Shown here: piece after piece, positions 49,858 to 62,407 of the stretch
How positions within the stretch are numbered: the first letter of the stretch is position 1
How the letters are laid out: each line of letters starts with the position of its first letter
NCBI GenBank assembly: GCA_905250025.1
Contig: CAJNOJ010000009.1
Span: forward strand, 620,001-684,000
Direction of reading: 5' to 3'
DNA length: 64,000 nucleotides
From: Adineta ricciae
Taxonomy: Eukaryota > Rotifera > Eurotatoria > Adinetida > Adinetidae
The notes under the pieces: generated by a model
The model's input: only the letters and a program-made list of their open reading frames with translations
What the model was told of the DNA's origin: nothing
The model's database searches: none
Made by a program: the position numbers and the translations under genes

Positions 49858-50471
49858 ATGGCAGATCGTACAAGAGTACCCAACATGCTTGATAGTTTTA
49901 TGTATTATCAAAAGAATCCAACACCTCCATATCCCGGTAGAAAAATGTTAATCGAATCGATTTCAAATTCGATTTCATCCTAGGTTATGGAGTACCACCC
50001 ACTTATCTTCCTAATCAAACCAACGGTCAGCCATATATTGCACAAGTTGGACTGGATCCTTGGTAGTTATTCATCCAGTTACACATGTATCATTCTCTTG
50101 TTCCTTTTTTTTTCTACAGGCCAGTCAATGTGCCTGCTTGTCCACAAGAATATGAAACACATTTTCCACTCGGTTCGATGCTGAATAATTCGATGTTAGT
50201 TTTGTACTTTTGATCGTATTTTCTAGGTACTGATTACTGGTGTACACCGGAATATAAACAAATTCCGCAAAATTTCAATCCAACTGAGCCAACGTTGATC
50301 ATACGTGAAAATCGTGCGAAACCCGGTGTCAAACTTACCTACACTGACAAAGGAGCGGAAAGTGATCCACGAATATTTCGTGCTGGTTACGGCACATCCT
50401 CCGACGTTCCTGCTCGACCATACTACGCTCAGCCATGGTTAATTAGCGAGATTCGCAAGGTTAAACATTAA
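49858..50471 (+). CDS. Small conserved-looking protein of unknown function, 4 exons
   Basis: Too fragmented to appear as one open frame, but four exons join in frame with GT-AG introns: MADRTRVPNMLDSFMYYQKN, GYGVPPTYLPNQTNGQPY, PVNVPACPQEYETHFPLG and TDYWCTPEYKQIPQNFNPTEP. The last exon ends YYAQPWLISEIRKVKH. The predicted length is about 150 residues. It is rich in Pro, Tyr and Asn, with no signal peptide or membrane segment. The style (Pro/Tyr-rich, PPTYLP, PEYKQIPQ) is reminiscent of ciliary or sperm microtubule-associated small proteins, which would fit the neighbouring alpha-tubulin, but that is only a guess. The third intron uses donor G|gttcga, chosen because the alternative breaks the frame. 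Confidence 0.6.
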
Positions 50472-50611
50472 CAATCGATATTTTCAACTAATTCATCAGA
50501 TTCAGACCTTATTTTTTTCACATAAACAATAACATTAATACATATACACGTAATGACAGACAGACAGACAGAAGAAAGAAAAGCAACTGAGAATGAAATG
50601 ATCATTTACGT

Positions 50612-52495
<1,884 letters not shown>

Positions 52496-52528
52496 CTGAT
52501 ATCGTATGAATAGAATTGACGTAAAGGA

Positions 52529-52529
52529 N
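52529..52529. other. Single N joining VPS33A to alpha-tubulin
   Basis: On one side VPS33A ends mid-domain. On the other side lies the 3' end of the intron preceding tubulin codon 2. An apparent open frame crosses it, but it fuses unrelated sequences. Missing sequence is expected here. Confidence 0.85.
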
Positions 52530-53738
52530 GATTGGATATGCGAGTAACGAATTCGCGTAGATCAGCAAGTTTCTTGCCTTGAATTGTTGATGCTGAACCG
52601 GAGAATTTGTCATCGAAATCTTTCCGTAATTGCTTCTGCGCACGAGCACCGTCTTGAAGTACACGACCCACAGTGATCATGTGTAGATAACGTGTATCGG
52701 AATACAATTGATCACTGGTTAGCAAGCGCACAGCTACTTTGTCTTGAGTGGTGGCGTCGATCTTTTGTGCTTCGCGAAAATGCTCACTAAATGTTGATGT
52801 TGGCACTTCGATCCGATTGAATTGTATGTCTATTAAAGCACAAGATAGAGTCATTTCGATCTCAAATTAATTGTCTTACTGAAAACTTCGTCAAGTAAAG
52901 CTTCGTATGTTGCTGGTATCATCATCGGTGTAATCAAATCAGTTGTGCGATCGATTAGAATCATATTTTCTATTTGTGTCGGCACCTTCTTCTCGTTATC
53001 AGGCACTTCACGTTGCATTCTCATCATCGTATCGTAACACTGTTTAGCCTTATCACCTTTGACAAACACGTTCGGAATAATTCCATATAATTTCTGAAAT
53101 GTTATAAGACCATGGGCAAGATTGAATAACGATGTGGTTTCATTATTCAAGTAAATATCACGAAAACAATCATTCGATTCCATTGATAATACGTCGGTAT
53201 CAATGGGAATGAAATCTAAGTTTAATTCATCGATGATGATATCACCACGAACACCTTGTTCTTTCAGTTTTTCTTCGCAAACACGCGAACGACGTGGTAC
53301 GAAGATAATTCCATACTGTTTTGGACTTGCACCTTTCGATCTTTGAGCATTTAATTTGTTAAGTTCATCTTTAATCATATTGGCAATGACTTCCATATAA
53401 ACAACTTTTGGTCGAACAAGAAACAATGTTACCTTATAGTCGGATGTATCATGTTGACGTTCTTTGAATATTCGAATATCGCTCGCGCCCAGATCTCCGA
53501 TAGCTTGAACGTGTGCAAGTAGATTTTTGATCGAATCATCGATAATCACACATTTGTCTTTAGTGAACTGTTTTGGTAGGTGACTTTTCTCTGTATGAAA
53601 TAGATTTGTACAACGCTTGATTTCTTGAATGATATATTCACGGAGAATAGTTAAATTGATGCGACCGGTTTTTAAAAATGTGAAGTCTTGTTTGGCAGCT
53701 GTTCCTGCTGCGGCTGTTGTTGTCGTTCTTCCTGACAT
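52530..53738 (-). CDS. VPS33A, Sec1/Munc18-family subunit of HOPS/CORVET (3' third missing)
   Basis: Starts MSGRTTTTAAAG (53738; an upstream in-frame Met at 53771 is less likely). Then GRINLTILREYI, a Sec1-fold sequence with GIIFVPRRSRVCEEKL, IDTDVLSMESND and KLYGIIPNVFVKGDKA, and MILIDRTTDLITPMM. After a 51-nt intron comes the exon with DTRYLHMITVGRVL. The sequence stops at REFVTRISN beside the N at 52529, where full-length proteins have roughly 200 more residues. Similarity is closer to VPS33A than VPS33B in the PRRS and LSMES regions. VPS33 proteins template SNARE assembly for lysosomal fusion. The gene is truncated by the assembly join, not by a visible mutation. Confidence 0.85.
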
Positions 53739-54156
53739 AGGCACAGAAATGATGGCAAAGAAAACAAACAACTAGGACTAATGAAAGTTCATTGAATAGG
53801 AAAAGAAAGAAAGAACGATGAGCGCTATGAATTCAATTGTGAGTGCATTGATGGTAGCGCTATGACAATGTCAACCAATAGTAACGAAGACGCTAAATTG
53901 TTGTCTATCTATCTACCTCAATCGATGAATCATCGAGATCATAACGAAAAAGAGAGCACTGGAATCTTCAAGCACTCCCAGTTGTACTTATTTTTGAGAA
54001 GATTTGCTAAGATTGAATTGTGTAAAATCCTCCTATTGACTATTGTATATACACAAAACATAATTGAAACTAAACATATCTATTGACTATCTACATATGC
54101 AAATTTATCTTTTAGATTTGTCATATGATAAAGCAAAGTTCTGAATAAAGCGAACG
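53739..54156. promoter_or_regulatory. Bidirectional promoter region
   Basis: 418 bp between the VPS33A start (minus) and the first ABHD gene (plus). No coding signal. Promoter function is inferred from the head-to-head layout only. Confidence 0.4.
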
Positions 54157-55752
54157 ATGCTACAAGGTACACCAAGTATTGCTGAAGAAGATGAAAATCC
54201 TGATCAAGAACAATGCGAGGATGATCGAGCACAATTCAACACTGATAGACGAACAGATACTAGTCTCGTGAAAAATCAGCATGAACATCTACCTCAAATT
54301 TCGCCAGCAACAGCTTCGTAAGTGCTGAAGAGAGTATTTTCTCGACAATAACACAATTTGTATCGTTTAGCAGTGGTTTAAGTTCATGGCGTATCCCACG
54401 TTTAATATTAAATTTTCTCTCTGTGTCACCTCATATGCTTGCAAGTGCTGAAGAACGACTGTATCAAAGTATTCATCAATCGCATGAATCATTTTCGTTT
54501 CATACATGAATAATATGTTTAGACTTGAAGAATAAATACTACGGTGACTATGTACATATTCGGTAAGTGAAACTCATATTACAAGTTCGATAAAGCAACA
54601 TGAATGAATGTCTCTTAGTGGTGATAATTTAATATGGACAGTTCGAAGTCTGAATTCGCCAGCAGATACAGTTCCGATCGTGCTTATTCATGACTTTGGC
54701 TGTGCTTCCGGTATCTGGATACAAAATACTGATTTCTTAAGCGCACGACATCAGCTGTATATGTTTGACATCCTTGGATTTGGTCGTTCCTCACGTCCAT
54801 GCTTTGATCAAACAAACACAATTAGTGCTGAAACGAAATTTGTCGAATCCATTGAAGATTGGCGTATAGCAGTCGATCTACAAACGAAATTCTACTTAGT
54901 TGGTCACGGATTCGGTGCATATCTCGCAACACTTTATACAATGCGATACGGACATTGGATAAAAAAATTGATTCTTCTCGATCCGTGGGGTTTCAATCCA
55001 AAACCGGATGAAAGTCAATTAAATCTAAGCACACCGTTATGGATTAAACTGATTGCTTACATTACTCAAACATGGACGTCATTTTCTGCATTCCGCTATC
55101 TTGGACCATTGGGTAGACCGAATTTAAAGATATTTTTCTTGTCAACATCGGCTAAATCATTTCTAGGTTTACCATTGTTAAAAGTACTTGCGCCACGTTG
55201 GAAGCGTTTAGCACCGATTGATTCTTCATATCAGAAATCCAATGCACTCTATGAATACTTGTATCATGTCAATGTTCAACCAGCAAGGTATGTTCTTTTC
55301 TGTACATTTTCGAATATACATCTCTTCATTTCTATCAAGTGGTGATGTAGGCTTCCAAGCATTAGCCTCTTGGTATGGCTGGGCGAAAGATCCAATAGTT
55401 CAAGTGGAGCATTCGCGTATCGAAAGTATATCTGACGAAATCTACATTGCATTCATATATGGTTCACGAACCAGTATTGATAATACCGCTGCCCAACAAA
55501 TCCTTCATCAACGTGGTCCGAATAATACATGTATCAAAGTATGTGAATAACTAAGATTTCTTTGACATTCTGATATCATGTCTTCTTTTTTGTTGTTGTT
55601 AGATCATTCATAATGCTGCACATTTCTTTTTCATGGAGAAACCAATTCAATTTCACGAAGTCATGAGCGAAATCTTATCTGATTTGCCCCACTATTTTCG
55701 TACATTGGCATCAGTTGATAGAACTATAACCACAACAGTCTTACCCGAATAA
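54157..55752 (+). CDS. ABHD4/ABHD5-like alpha/beta-hydrolase lacking the nucleophile
   Basis: Six exons. The N-terminus MLQGTPSIAEEDENPDQEQ is acidic. Next comes a hydrophobic amphipathic stretch WRIPRLILNFLSVSPHML, comparable to the droplet-binding N-terminus of CGI-58. The hydrolase core has IVLIHDFGCASGIW, DILGFGRSSRP and EDWRIAVDLQTKFYLVGHGFGAY, where the nucleophile elbow is GHGFG (codon 54908-54910 GGA instead of Ser), then LILLDPWGFNPKP. The last exons give EYLYHVNVQPA, ASWYGWAKDPI and IIHNAAHFFFMEKP; the catalytic His is present, but the HxxxxD motif reads H....E. ABHD5 itself has no Ser nucleophile and acts as a coactivator of ATGL, so a non-enzymatic role is likely. Confidence 0.85.
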
Positions 55753-55917
55753 CAGTCACTGAGTATTTTTATAGTCAGATGCATCATTTTTCCGGTGTGT
55801 TTAACATTGTGTGATTTTTCTTTCATATGTTGAGTGTTTGTGTTCAAAACAGTGATAGTTTTTCTCTATTGACATCGGATTTAAAAACTACTTGAACGTT
55901 ATTTCAGATTTTGAACA

Positions 55918-57648
55918 ATGGCGACAGCTACTGGAATGGCCCAGAATTCAGATAGCGATCTAGCGTCAGCATCGGATGCCATCGATCAAATGATTTCGAT
56001 GTCGATTGCAAATCATAACCCTGATGTCAATAATCAAAATTCAGATAAAACAATAATAGAACAAACGAATATTACTCGTCAGAATTGCCCTCCAAGGTTA
56101 GTGAAAGAACTCGTACTATCGTATAAGATTGCCGATAGCAGCTTATTATGCAACTGTGTTTCTCTTTCGTCGTTTATTCTAGAGTTTCTGTTTAATACAT
56201 AGGAATATTCATCCACCGGTAGGTTGTGATACAAGAATTTGACAAACCTGTGCACTTATCGAATGAAAAAGAAGAATATAACTAGATTCTGGATTTGACA
56301 CTGCATGAAATTATCGAAATATGTAGCTGATATGACACATCTCTACTCCGATAGAACAAATTGATTCAACTTCTCCTTTTTTCGAAAATGCTATAGAATT
56401 ATATTACGTTGTGGTTATGCATTGCTCTTTTGAACTCAAGCAACTATTGAAAATTTATTTCTTTTATCTTTTTAGTCGTTTTCGTACAATTGAATACTTA
56501 AAACGACTGACATGGACGAATAGTGGTCCCGAACAGTTAGAACGTGCCGAAATGAAGGTCTTAGAAACATTGAAAAGCCAATTTCAAGGCCGTTCCATTC
56601 CTGTATGCAACGGTACACAAAAAATCTGGACTATCTATTCGAATATAACTTCGAAAAATTATCCTCTGGTACTCGTTCATGGTTTTGGTGGTGGTGTTGG
56701 CTTATGGAGTTTGAACCTTGATCAGCTATGTAGCGACCGTCCGGTTTACGCTATAGATTTGCCTGGTTTTGCCCATAGTAGTCGCCCAGTGTTTAGTCTT
56801 GATCCATTAGAAGCTGAAAAACAATTTGTAGATATGATAGAAGAATGGCGAATCGGAATCGGACTGAATGAACCGTTTATATTACTTGGTCATAGTTTCG
56901 GTGGCTTTCTAAGTACCTCATATTCAATACGGTATCCAACATATGTTAAACAATTAGTTTTGGTCGATCCATGGGGTTTTGGATATAAACCACCTAATTG
57001 GCAAACGTCGCCCATGCAACGTATTCCACCGTGGTTAAGATCGTTTTCATCCGTGATGATGAAATTTTCTCCATTAGCTGGTCTACGAGCAGCAGGGCCG
57101 TTTGGTATGAAATCGCTTTTGTATAATCTCTGTCTTTTGCTAATTTGATTTGAATAGGTATTCGAATCATGAAGTACTTTCGGGCCGATCTGCGAAACAA
57201 ATTCGAAACACTTTTTGACGACGATCGAATCCTAGTTTATTTATATCATTGTAACGTTCAAATTCCAACGGGTGAAGAAGGCTTTCGAACAATAAGTGAT
57301 TTACTAGCGTGGGCGAAGCGTGCGTTTTTTTTTCTACGTTCATTCTCTTGCTTCATTAGCACTTTTGTTCTAGGACCTATGCTTGATAGAATCGATGAAT
57401 TAGATCCACAAATACCCGTGTTTTTTCTCCATGGTGAACAATCATGGATCGATATTGAATCATCCGTCTGCGTACAATCAAAGCGTTCGAATGTCTCTGT
57501 CGATATGATTCCACAAGCCGGTCACCACGTAAGAGATGTTATTGAGATACATGGAATACTTATTCTTTTTTTCCACTTCATATAGGTTTATGCTGACGCA
57601 CCTGTGGAGTTCGATGCGTATTTAAAACGTGTTTTATTTAATAAATAA
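55918..57648 (+). CDS. ABHD4/ABHD5-like alpha/beta-hydrolase with intact triad
   Basis: The first exon is MATATGMAQNSDSDLASAS. A 375-nt intron (about 56099-56476) is the longest in this gene. Core: LVLVHGFGGGVGLWSLN, AIDLPGFAHSSRP, EEWRIGIGLNEPFILLGHSFGGF with Ser at 56894-56896, LVLVDPWGFGYKPP and GLRAAGPFG. Later exons give YLYHCNVQIPTGEEGF, DRIDELDPQIPVFFLHGEQS and QAGHHVYADAPVEF, with His and an HxxxxD motif. The overall order matches ABHD4/ABHD5 closely. ABHD4 is a lysophospholipase/N-acyl-phospholipid hydrolase, while ABHD5 lacks the Ser; having Ser suggests ABHD4-like activity. It starts 165 bp after the first ABHD gene, so the two are tandem duplicates. Confidence 0.88.
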
Positions 57649-58404
57649 TGAATGACTGTTTCCAATAATTTATTCAAGCTATCGAGAGTACCTATGGCAA
57701 GTTTTGTACCATCTCGGTGCTTCTATTTTTACTACTGTGATTGTTTAATATCTTTGAAAATTGAATAAAAATAGACGTGCTTGGAACCAAAATCCTGATA
57801 TATCAATGAAATAGCGAGAAAAAGAACATACGTTGAAAAGGTGAAAACGGAAATTAGATCACTGAACGTTTCCTTTGTTCCGGTTGTCTTAATGAGAAAA
57901 GAACATGATTTCCTTGTTCGATGTGCGCCCCATGAATAAACTCGTTTAAATATTCTTCGTTTATGAACATGTGTATAAATGCAAAACATCGATCAAAGAC
58001 TTGCATTTTCAACTGTGCCATATGCACATTTTTGTTTTTCGTCTATGTAATCATCTGTAAAGGTGATCAAAAGAATAAAACTATTACTAGAGATTGCTCA
58101 ACAGTACAGTATCTTATATGTATATACATACTAGTTAACACATGCTAACCGTGTGATTTTTTTGATGAACGATTATAAAAGAACAATATTAGTTTATTTA
58201 TTTCCTAAACATCATTTTCAATTTCCCTTACTTCTCAGATTGTCAAGTGTCATCATGAATATGAGATAAGTTGGAGTGTTTTCACGACTCACATGTTTAG
58301 AAGATTCTTCTCATTATAAAATCATGACAAACTACCCAATGTAATGTTCTTCAACGCCAAGTATGAGTCAAAATGTTTCTCTTTATTGTTATCGATATCA
58401 AATC
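57649..58404. other. Convergent intergenic spacer
   Basis: Between the second ABHD gene and the beta-lactamase-like gene. AT-rich; only short random open frames. Confidence 0.5.
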
Positions 58405-59871
58405 TTAGAAATGATAGCAAAATAGTAGTATTGGAAGAAGACAGAGAAGTATTTTGTAGGGAATCCGCGAAGAACCTTTCGAATCAACAGTAGGCTCTAC
58501 TGTTAGTGGGGGATGCATAGAGAATCGAATGGCATTAAATACCGATTGTTGATTCAATGCTTTGATGTAGACAGTTTGTCGTCCAGGATTCAGAAGAAAA
58601 TCTCCAACAGACACCCAGCGTGACACTGTTGTTTGCTGATTGTAGACATATCCATAATCACCATCGGTTTCATTGTACGCGTCCGTAACAGCAACGTTGA
58701 TTCGTGATGTGGCACCTGAAGTTGAGTTGAGATACGATGGATTCCAGATCGATACTGTATAGACGCCACGTTCGCTTAGGGTTGGATGAATAATGCAGGA
58801 AGTATTGAAAGTGATCAACGATTGTCCGAGTGTATCTTTAGGAAGTGAAGATGTATATTTCATCATATCGGACTTACATGTATAGATATCTTCATTATCA
58901 GCGGTGAAAATTTGGGTTGCCGACGAAACCAATGAAAACTTTTCAAGAACCATTTCTGTAAAACGACCCAAGATGTAGAAATCACTCGCGGGTCGTTGAA
59001 AACCATTACTAAATGCTGATAGAACAATCTCTTTCCCATTCGGTAATATAATGTAGGCGATTTCTTCGACTGTATCATAGGCGTTGCCCACTTTCGAATA
59101 GATTCTACTACCAGCTGGTAAACCATTGCCGAACGTTGTGTGTTCACTTTCGAGTGTATGGTAGAGCATGGGTTTCATGTAGTCTAGTTCATTTTTGGGC
59201 CGTGTTTGCATCAAGTATAGCATAAATGATGCAGTGCAACATGACTGCAAAAGATTTCGTGAAGATGGACTTCGAAGAAGAACCGTTTCGCTGCCTACAG
59301 GTGATTGACCTGAGTTTGTTGGATATGTTTTACTTCGAACAATTTGATTTTCGTATAGATTCAAATCTTTCAATAGACGCTCGGTATATAAACGTTGACT
59401 AAGCCAACTCGACCAACGTGTATCATCCGTCGATGTCAAATCATCAATGTTCGTTGTATTCGTTATCGCATCCACAACATAACCTGTATCCAAATTTGAT
59501 GAAACGATGATCATTGGTCGAACATATCGATCTAGACAATCGACTGTGTAGCCTTGAGTTTTGCACCACTCCATAGCGGAATACATGTACATCAATTTAA
59601 CTGTCGATGCTGGATAAGCGACGAGAGTTGCATTGACACTCCCTCGTTTCCACGTTCGAGTATTACCATCTCGAATGAGTATCGTAGCAGACAACCGATT
59701 GAAAGCACTCGATGGTTGCCGAGCGAGGAATTCATCGCGAATACTTTCGATTCCACTAGCTAATTGCTCGTCATCAACGATTTCAACCGACGGTATTCGA
59801 TTACACCCACATTCTTCACAATTTATTCTCACAACTAACACCAAACTTACGACTATCATGTAACGAATCAT
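58405..59871 (-). CDS. Secreted or GPI-anchored beta-lactamase-like protein with golvesin-like C-terminal domain
   Basis: Uninterrupted 488-codon frame in an intron-rich neighbourhood. Signal peptide about residues 1-18 (MIRYMIVVSLVLVVRINC). Residues about 40-320 resemble class A beta-lactamase/penicillin-binding folds (Beta-lactamase2 type). PASTVK gives SxxK with Ser89 and Lys92. IVSSNLDTG (about 122-130) corresponds to the SDN loop. GLPAGSRIYSKVGNA contains K260-V-G262 at the KTG position. The expected Glu166 (ExxLN) is not obvious. Residues about 355-460 (SERGVYTVSIWNPSY, then RWVSVGDFLLNPGRQTVYIKA) resemble the golvesin/Xly-type beta-sandwich common in bacterial extracellular proteins. 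A C-terminal hydrophobic tail (ILLCLLPILLFCYHF) looks like a GPI-anchor signal. Bacterial origin is inferred. Confidence 0.8.
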   Translation of the reverse strand: MIRYMIVVSLVLVVRINCEECGCNRIPSVEIVDDEQLASGIESIRDEFLARQPSSAFNRLSATILIRDGNTRTWKRGSVNATLVAYPASTVKLMYMYSAMEWCKTQGYTVDCLDRYVRPMIIVSSNLDTGYVVDAITNTTNIDDLTSTDDTRWSSWLSQRLYTERLLKDLNLYENQIVRSKTYPTNSGQSPVGSETVLLRSPSSRNLLQSCCTASFMLYLMQTRPKNELDYMKPMLYHTLESEHTTFGNGLPAGSRIYSKVGNAYDTVEEIAYIILPNGKEIVLSAFSNGFQRPASDFYILGRFTEMVLEKFSLVSSATQIFTADNEDIYTCKSDMMKYTSSLPKDTLGQSLITFNTSCIIHPTLSERGVYTVSIWNPSYLNSTSGATSRINVAVTDAYNETDGDYGYVYNQQTTVSRWVSVGDFLLNPGRQTVYIKALNQQSVFNAIRFSMHPPLTVEPTVDSKGSSRIPYKILLCLLPILLFCYHF

Positions 59872-60587
59872 GTTTATGTCTATGCATGTAAAACTGATAA
59901 GCTTTTAAACGATAATGATAACCGAGAACAATAAAATGTGATACCGCAAATATTGACTTCATGTCTTTCTAGGGATTTCATATCTTAAAATATTCATCAA
60001 AATGACCTATTCTAAAAAAATAAAGTTTTGCCCCAATACATTCGTTAACTATGAGCTTGTTCATTAGTCGCCAAGAATAACAATGATAGACAGCGTGGTA
60101 TACGCCTACATGCAGCTTTAACATGAGAAAAGAAAAGAAAAGGAAATGTAGGCGATGAAAAAGGAGGAAAATGTCCAATGATTTTGTTGATCTATTAGAA
60201 ACCATCATGTAAATGTAACTACACAGAGAGAGAGAGAGAGACGGAGAGAGGATGGGAAACTCCTTTTCCTTGGTAAATTTATATAAATATTAAGTCATAA
60301 TACTTACAATTTCTCCTTTGACAGTAATCTTTAACACAGACAAATCATCTATTCCATTTGATAAACTTCGTATATTAATCAAGTGAGTGAATATCTAACA
60401 AAGATTTAACAATGTGCATGATTAGTTGCATTTCAACTACACAAAAAGAGAAATTAGTTAAGAAAGCCTCCTAGATGTGACTTTCCAAGAACATCTTTAG
60501 AAGATTTTCGCGAGACTCGTGTAGATCAAACCTTGGAAAGAAGTCGTCAAAACTTCATCAAATCTTCTTTCTTTTTAGTTTTAAAAC
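59872..60587. promoter_or_regulatory. Divergent intergenic region with a (GA)n run
   Basis: Between the beta-lactamase-like gene (minus) and the small secreted protein (plus). (AG)n at about 60224-60241 and a TATA-like tttatataaatat near 60278. Promoters expected for both genes. No gene seen. Confidence 0.4.
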
Positions 60588-60980
60588 ATGGCACAGTCAT
60601 CTTTTCTTTCACTTATTGTTTTTACTTATCTTCTTGTTTTGCAACCGTCCACGATCGAATGTCGTCCTCGCACTCAACGAATTCTTATTCACGACCATGA
60701 ATGGACCGTACCGAACGAGTCGGGCTGGCAAGATGGTCAGTTTCAAACTTGTTTTCTTTCCTGATAGATCATTCTTTCAATTGTTTTAGTTCTGCAAGAG
60801 GCGGAATCTATTCGGAATCGGTTGTTAAGCAATTGTGCTACAAGTCGAGAATGTCGATTAGCAGCGGAACAAATACGAAAAGTTTTCTTGAATCACCCTG
60901 TTTCTTCGAAGTATTACGATGATACTTCAGATAATGATTCTCCCCAATATGAAACAGCATCGATTTTTAAATGGGGATAA
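60588..60980 (+). CDS. Small secreted protein, 2 exons
   Basis: Predicted 112 residues from exons 60588-60735 and 60790-60980, with a 54-nt intron. A clear signal peptide is MAQSSFLSLIVFTYLLVLQPSTIEC, followed by basic RPRTQR. The mature part is helical and charged, with two cysteines in NCATSREC that could form one disulphide. The C-terminus is acidic and then ends SIFKWG. A terminal Gly after an aromatic residue can be an amidation signal in peptide hormones, but no dibasic cleavage site precedes it, so neuropeptide status is speculative. No family recognised. Confidence 0.65.
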
Positions 60981-62407
60981 CTTGCTATGGCCAAATATGT
61001 GATCTCGCAAATTCTTACCAAAAATGTCTGAAAAGAAATCTTTACAAGAGTTTATCTTGCTTATTCGTAATAATAATAATAATAATAAATCTTATCACCG
61101 ACACAGAATGAAAATGTTTTATACTGGAATTCGAATTTTGTTTTTCTATATATAAATCCTAATTATAATAAAAATTCATCGATTCAAATTAGTTCTCTTA
61201 CATTCCCAAGCCTAATCAGCTACGAAAAGTTAAGTTTATCTCTTGAGACATTTTATAATTACTCTCATTCACGGGACATCAAGTCATACTAACCTGTTTC
61301 ATACCTTAAAACGCATTATACACAACGATTACTATATAAACATTATTAATCTTTCCAGCCGCCGATGTTTGAATCCTAATTTTCAAATGCATTTATCATT
61401 CTTATATAAAAATTCACCGATTTCCACGCGAGAATTGGATCGCGAGTACAGTACGAACAACGATTTCATATCTTGGCTAATATGAAAACTCATCTATATA
61501 TAAAACATGTCCAGGATATGAGTAGCTATTGTTGCATAGACAATAGATGAGTTGAGGGGGCGTGAAAGGATTCAATAGAGATTATCAAACCTATTAATGG
61601 AGAACATACATATTTCTGCTTGCTGTTTCTGGATGTCAAAAAAATCAGACAACTTGATTATTACAGTTATGATTGTCATATTTGCCTTTCATCAGAACAT
61701 GTTTGTTTTGCCACAATTATGATTTGGAATAGTAGTCTATTCATTGAATAAATTCTAATCAAAGTCAGGCAATACGAAAAAATACACCGTCATTCAATGT
61801 TTGCTTTACTTTTATTCAAACTGAAGAAAGGATCGGCGTCGAGTGGCACAAAAAAAGTTGCTGAGATAATTTGAATAGCCATTGGGTAACAAGAAGACTG
61901 CAGAAATCTACGTTTTGTATATGTCATCCATATAAAAAACATTAGGAGTTTTTTATGGAATTTATTATTCATATTTTCTCTCTTCGAAGCATCTAATGAG
62001 ATTGTATGTAAATATATTCGTTCTTTTTCAAATACGCATAAAAATTCAGTAGTTAACTTCGTCATAAAATAAATCGATCCGAATGGAAAAAATAAGAACG
62101 GTCGCATGTATTAAAAGAAGTTTATTTTCTATTTCTTCGCATTTGTCTTGTATTTTTCGTTCCTTTTACTGGTCATGAGTTTTGTTCTAATTATGAAATA
62201 ATGATACGAATAACCCAATCATTTATCTATCAAAAGGAGAAAAATTTGTTTCTCTTTTTACTTATTGCAGTGATGACAGAACATATATGAAGTAAACGAA
62301 AGAATACATTTTATCTTATAATTCGTTTTCGTTCACCTAGCAATTTAGATATTCTTATCCAGTACTTGTAAAATACTAAATTCGATGATTTTGTATCAAC
62401 TTCAGAT
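60981..62407. other. Intergenic; no supported gene
   Basis: Includes an (ATA)n-like run near 61067-61086. The 80-codon plus-strand frame at 61243 and the 105-codon minus-strand frame at 61790-62107 have random-looking composition. Confidence 0.5.

Noticed and set aside
58863..59147. 94-codon frame inside the beta-lactamase-like gene
   Set aside because: Same strand but a different frame of a fully open 488-codon gene with clear motifs; a shadow.
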